Origin: Rhodococcus sp. NBC_00297
Lineage (GTDB): Bacteria; Actinomycetota; Actinomycetes; Mycobacteriales; Mycobacteriaceae
Direction: 5' to 3'
NCBI RefSeq assembly: GCF_036173065.1
Contig: NZ_CP108041.1
Location: 3,475,001-3,539,000, forward strand
DNA length: 64,000 nt
Shown: in pieces, positions 63,547 through 64,000 of the stretch
Layout of the letters: each line of letters opens with the position of its first letter
Position numbering within the stretch: the first letter of the stretch is position 1
Made by a program: the position numbers and the translations under genes
The notes under the pieces: generated by a model
The model's database searches: none
Told to the model about the DNA's origin: nothing
What the model saw: only the letters and a program-made list of their open reading frames with translations

Positions 63547-64000
63547 ATGCGTACATTCCGTCGGCCTCGTCGAACGGTGGCCGCCCTGGCCATCGCCTGC
63601 GCCGGAGCGCTCGCGCTGCCGGCCGTCGCCTCTGCCGATCCGGCACCCGCTCCGGACCCGTTCCAGCAGGCGCTGGCCACTCTCGAGGGATCCGCTGCGC
63701 CGGGGGACGTCGCCCTCGAGGCGGCGCGCGCCGTGCTGGGTGCCGCACCGTCGGTCGATGTCGCGGAGCCTGCCGGTACGAACCCGCTGGCGCTGCTGGA
63801 CGCTGCGAACGGACTGCTCGGCGGCTTCGGTCTCACGCCGTTCTTCTACCCGACGGCCGCGATCAACTGCTCCGCGCTCCCGGGTGCGCCGCTCGGCATC
63901 GTGCCCGCGGTCGCCGGTTCGGCTCCCGGCCCGTACACGCCGAAGGTGCCGGGTGTCACCATTCCGACACTGCCCGGGATCGACACCACGATCGCCGATC
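63547..64000 (+). CDS. Secreted protein of unknown function (partial, runs off the right edge)
   Basis: The first 151 codons are present. AGGAG lies five bases before ATG 63547. The product starts with a twin-Arg-containing n-region (MRTFRRPRRTV), a hydrophobic core ALAIACAGALALPAVASA and a likely signal peptidase I site at ASA-DP; the twin arginines do not form a clear Tat motif. The mature start is Ala/Pro-rich, followed by GLTPFFYPTAAINCSALPGAPLGIVPAVAG. It resembles secreted proteins common in Rhodococcus and relatives, without known function. Confidence 0.8.
   Translation, partial: MRTFRRPRRTVAALAIACAGALALPAVASADPAPAPDPFQQALATLEGSAAPGDVALEAARAVLGAAPSVDVAEPAGTNPLALLDAANGLLGGFGLTPFFYPTAAINCSALPGAPLGIVPAVAGSAPGPYTPKVPGVTIPTLPGIDTTIAD

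Overview
This 64 kb window comes from a high-GC Actinomycetota chromosome. It looks most like Rhodococcus or a close relative in the Mycobacteriales. This is an inference from GC-rich codon use with many GTG starts, a three-subunit proton-translocating transhydrogenase, an LppP/LprE-type lipoprotein, F420-type luciferase-like enzymes, a HI0607-type shikimate dehydrogenase and a DasR-like GlcNAc system. I see no rRNA, tRNA, CRISPR array, transposase or phage gene. It reads as ordinary, densely coding metabolic chromosome: no gene-free stretch exceeds 300 bp, and many genes are coupled by ATGA, GTGA or TGATG overlaps.

Layout. 1-8.4 kb: edge of a DrrAB-type ABC exporter, an AIF-like FAD oxidoreductase, 4-alpha-glucanotransferase MalQ, an unknown gene, an oxalate/formate-type MFS carrier with a 41-residue partner, and a YqjF-family protein. 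8.4-13.8 kb: a coupled sulfonate monooxygenase / DszC-like flavoenzyme pair, an alkaline-phosphatase-superfamily enzyme, a TY-Chap/YbjN-like protein and a small GNAT. 13.8-17.2 kb: a thiamine-pyrimidine salvage operon (tenA-thiY-thiX-thiZ) behind a TPP riboswitch whose 3' end holds the ribosome binding site. 17.2-22.2 kb: sugar porter, SRPBCC protein, type-B carboxylesterase, a double DUF1540 cysteine protein with an IdeR/DtxR-like palindrome at its promoter, and a duplicated LppP/LprE lipoprotein. 22.2-28.3 kb: a reductive pyrimidine (or hydantoin) degradation cluster of beta-ureidopropionase, dihydropyrimidinase, LLM oxidoreductase and class III aminotransferase, facing a GlcD-type flavoprotein.

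28.5-38.5 kb: small unknown protein, peptidase E-like protein, DhaK-DhaL fusion kinase, a HIT/Sir2 pair, the pntAA-pntAB-pntB transhydrogenase, a membrane protein, and branched-chain 2-oxoacid dehydrogenase E1 alpha/beta without an adjacent E2. 38.7-46.9 kb: an iron-sulfur (6-4)-photolyase-type protein, an SDR / ACAD10-11-like dehydrogenase / APH-type kinase unit, BenE permease plus hotdog thioesterase, and a DasR-like GntR regulator followed by an SDR. 46.9-51.1 kb: GlcNAc uptake and catabolism (PTS EIIA, EIIB, EIIC as separate genes, then nagA and nagB). 51.1-57.2 kb: SDR, SDH-L, a lipoprotein HNH nuclease, and a coupled SNF2 helicase / SWIM-finger pair. 57.3-62.7 kb: a complete distal valine operon (mmsA, isobutyryl-CoA dehydrogenase, 3-hydroxyisobutyryl-CoA hydrolase, mmsB, enoyl-CoA hydratase). 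The right edge holds a MarR regulator and the start of a secreted protein.

The best candidates for less-described biology are: the split ACAD10/11-like kinase-dehydrogenase unit (probable 4-hydroxyacyl-CoA catabolism), the LLM enzyme inside the pyrimidine cluster where the usual dihydropyrimidine dehydrogenase is missing, the possibly iron-controlled DUF1540 protein, the micro-subunit MFS carrier, and a palindromic dispersed repeat present twice.
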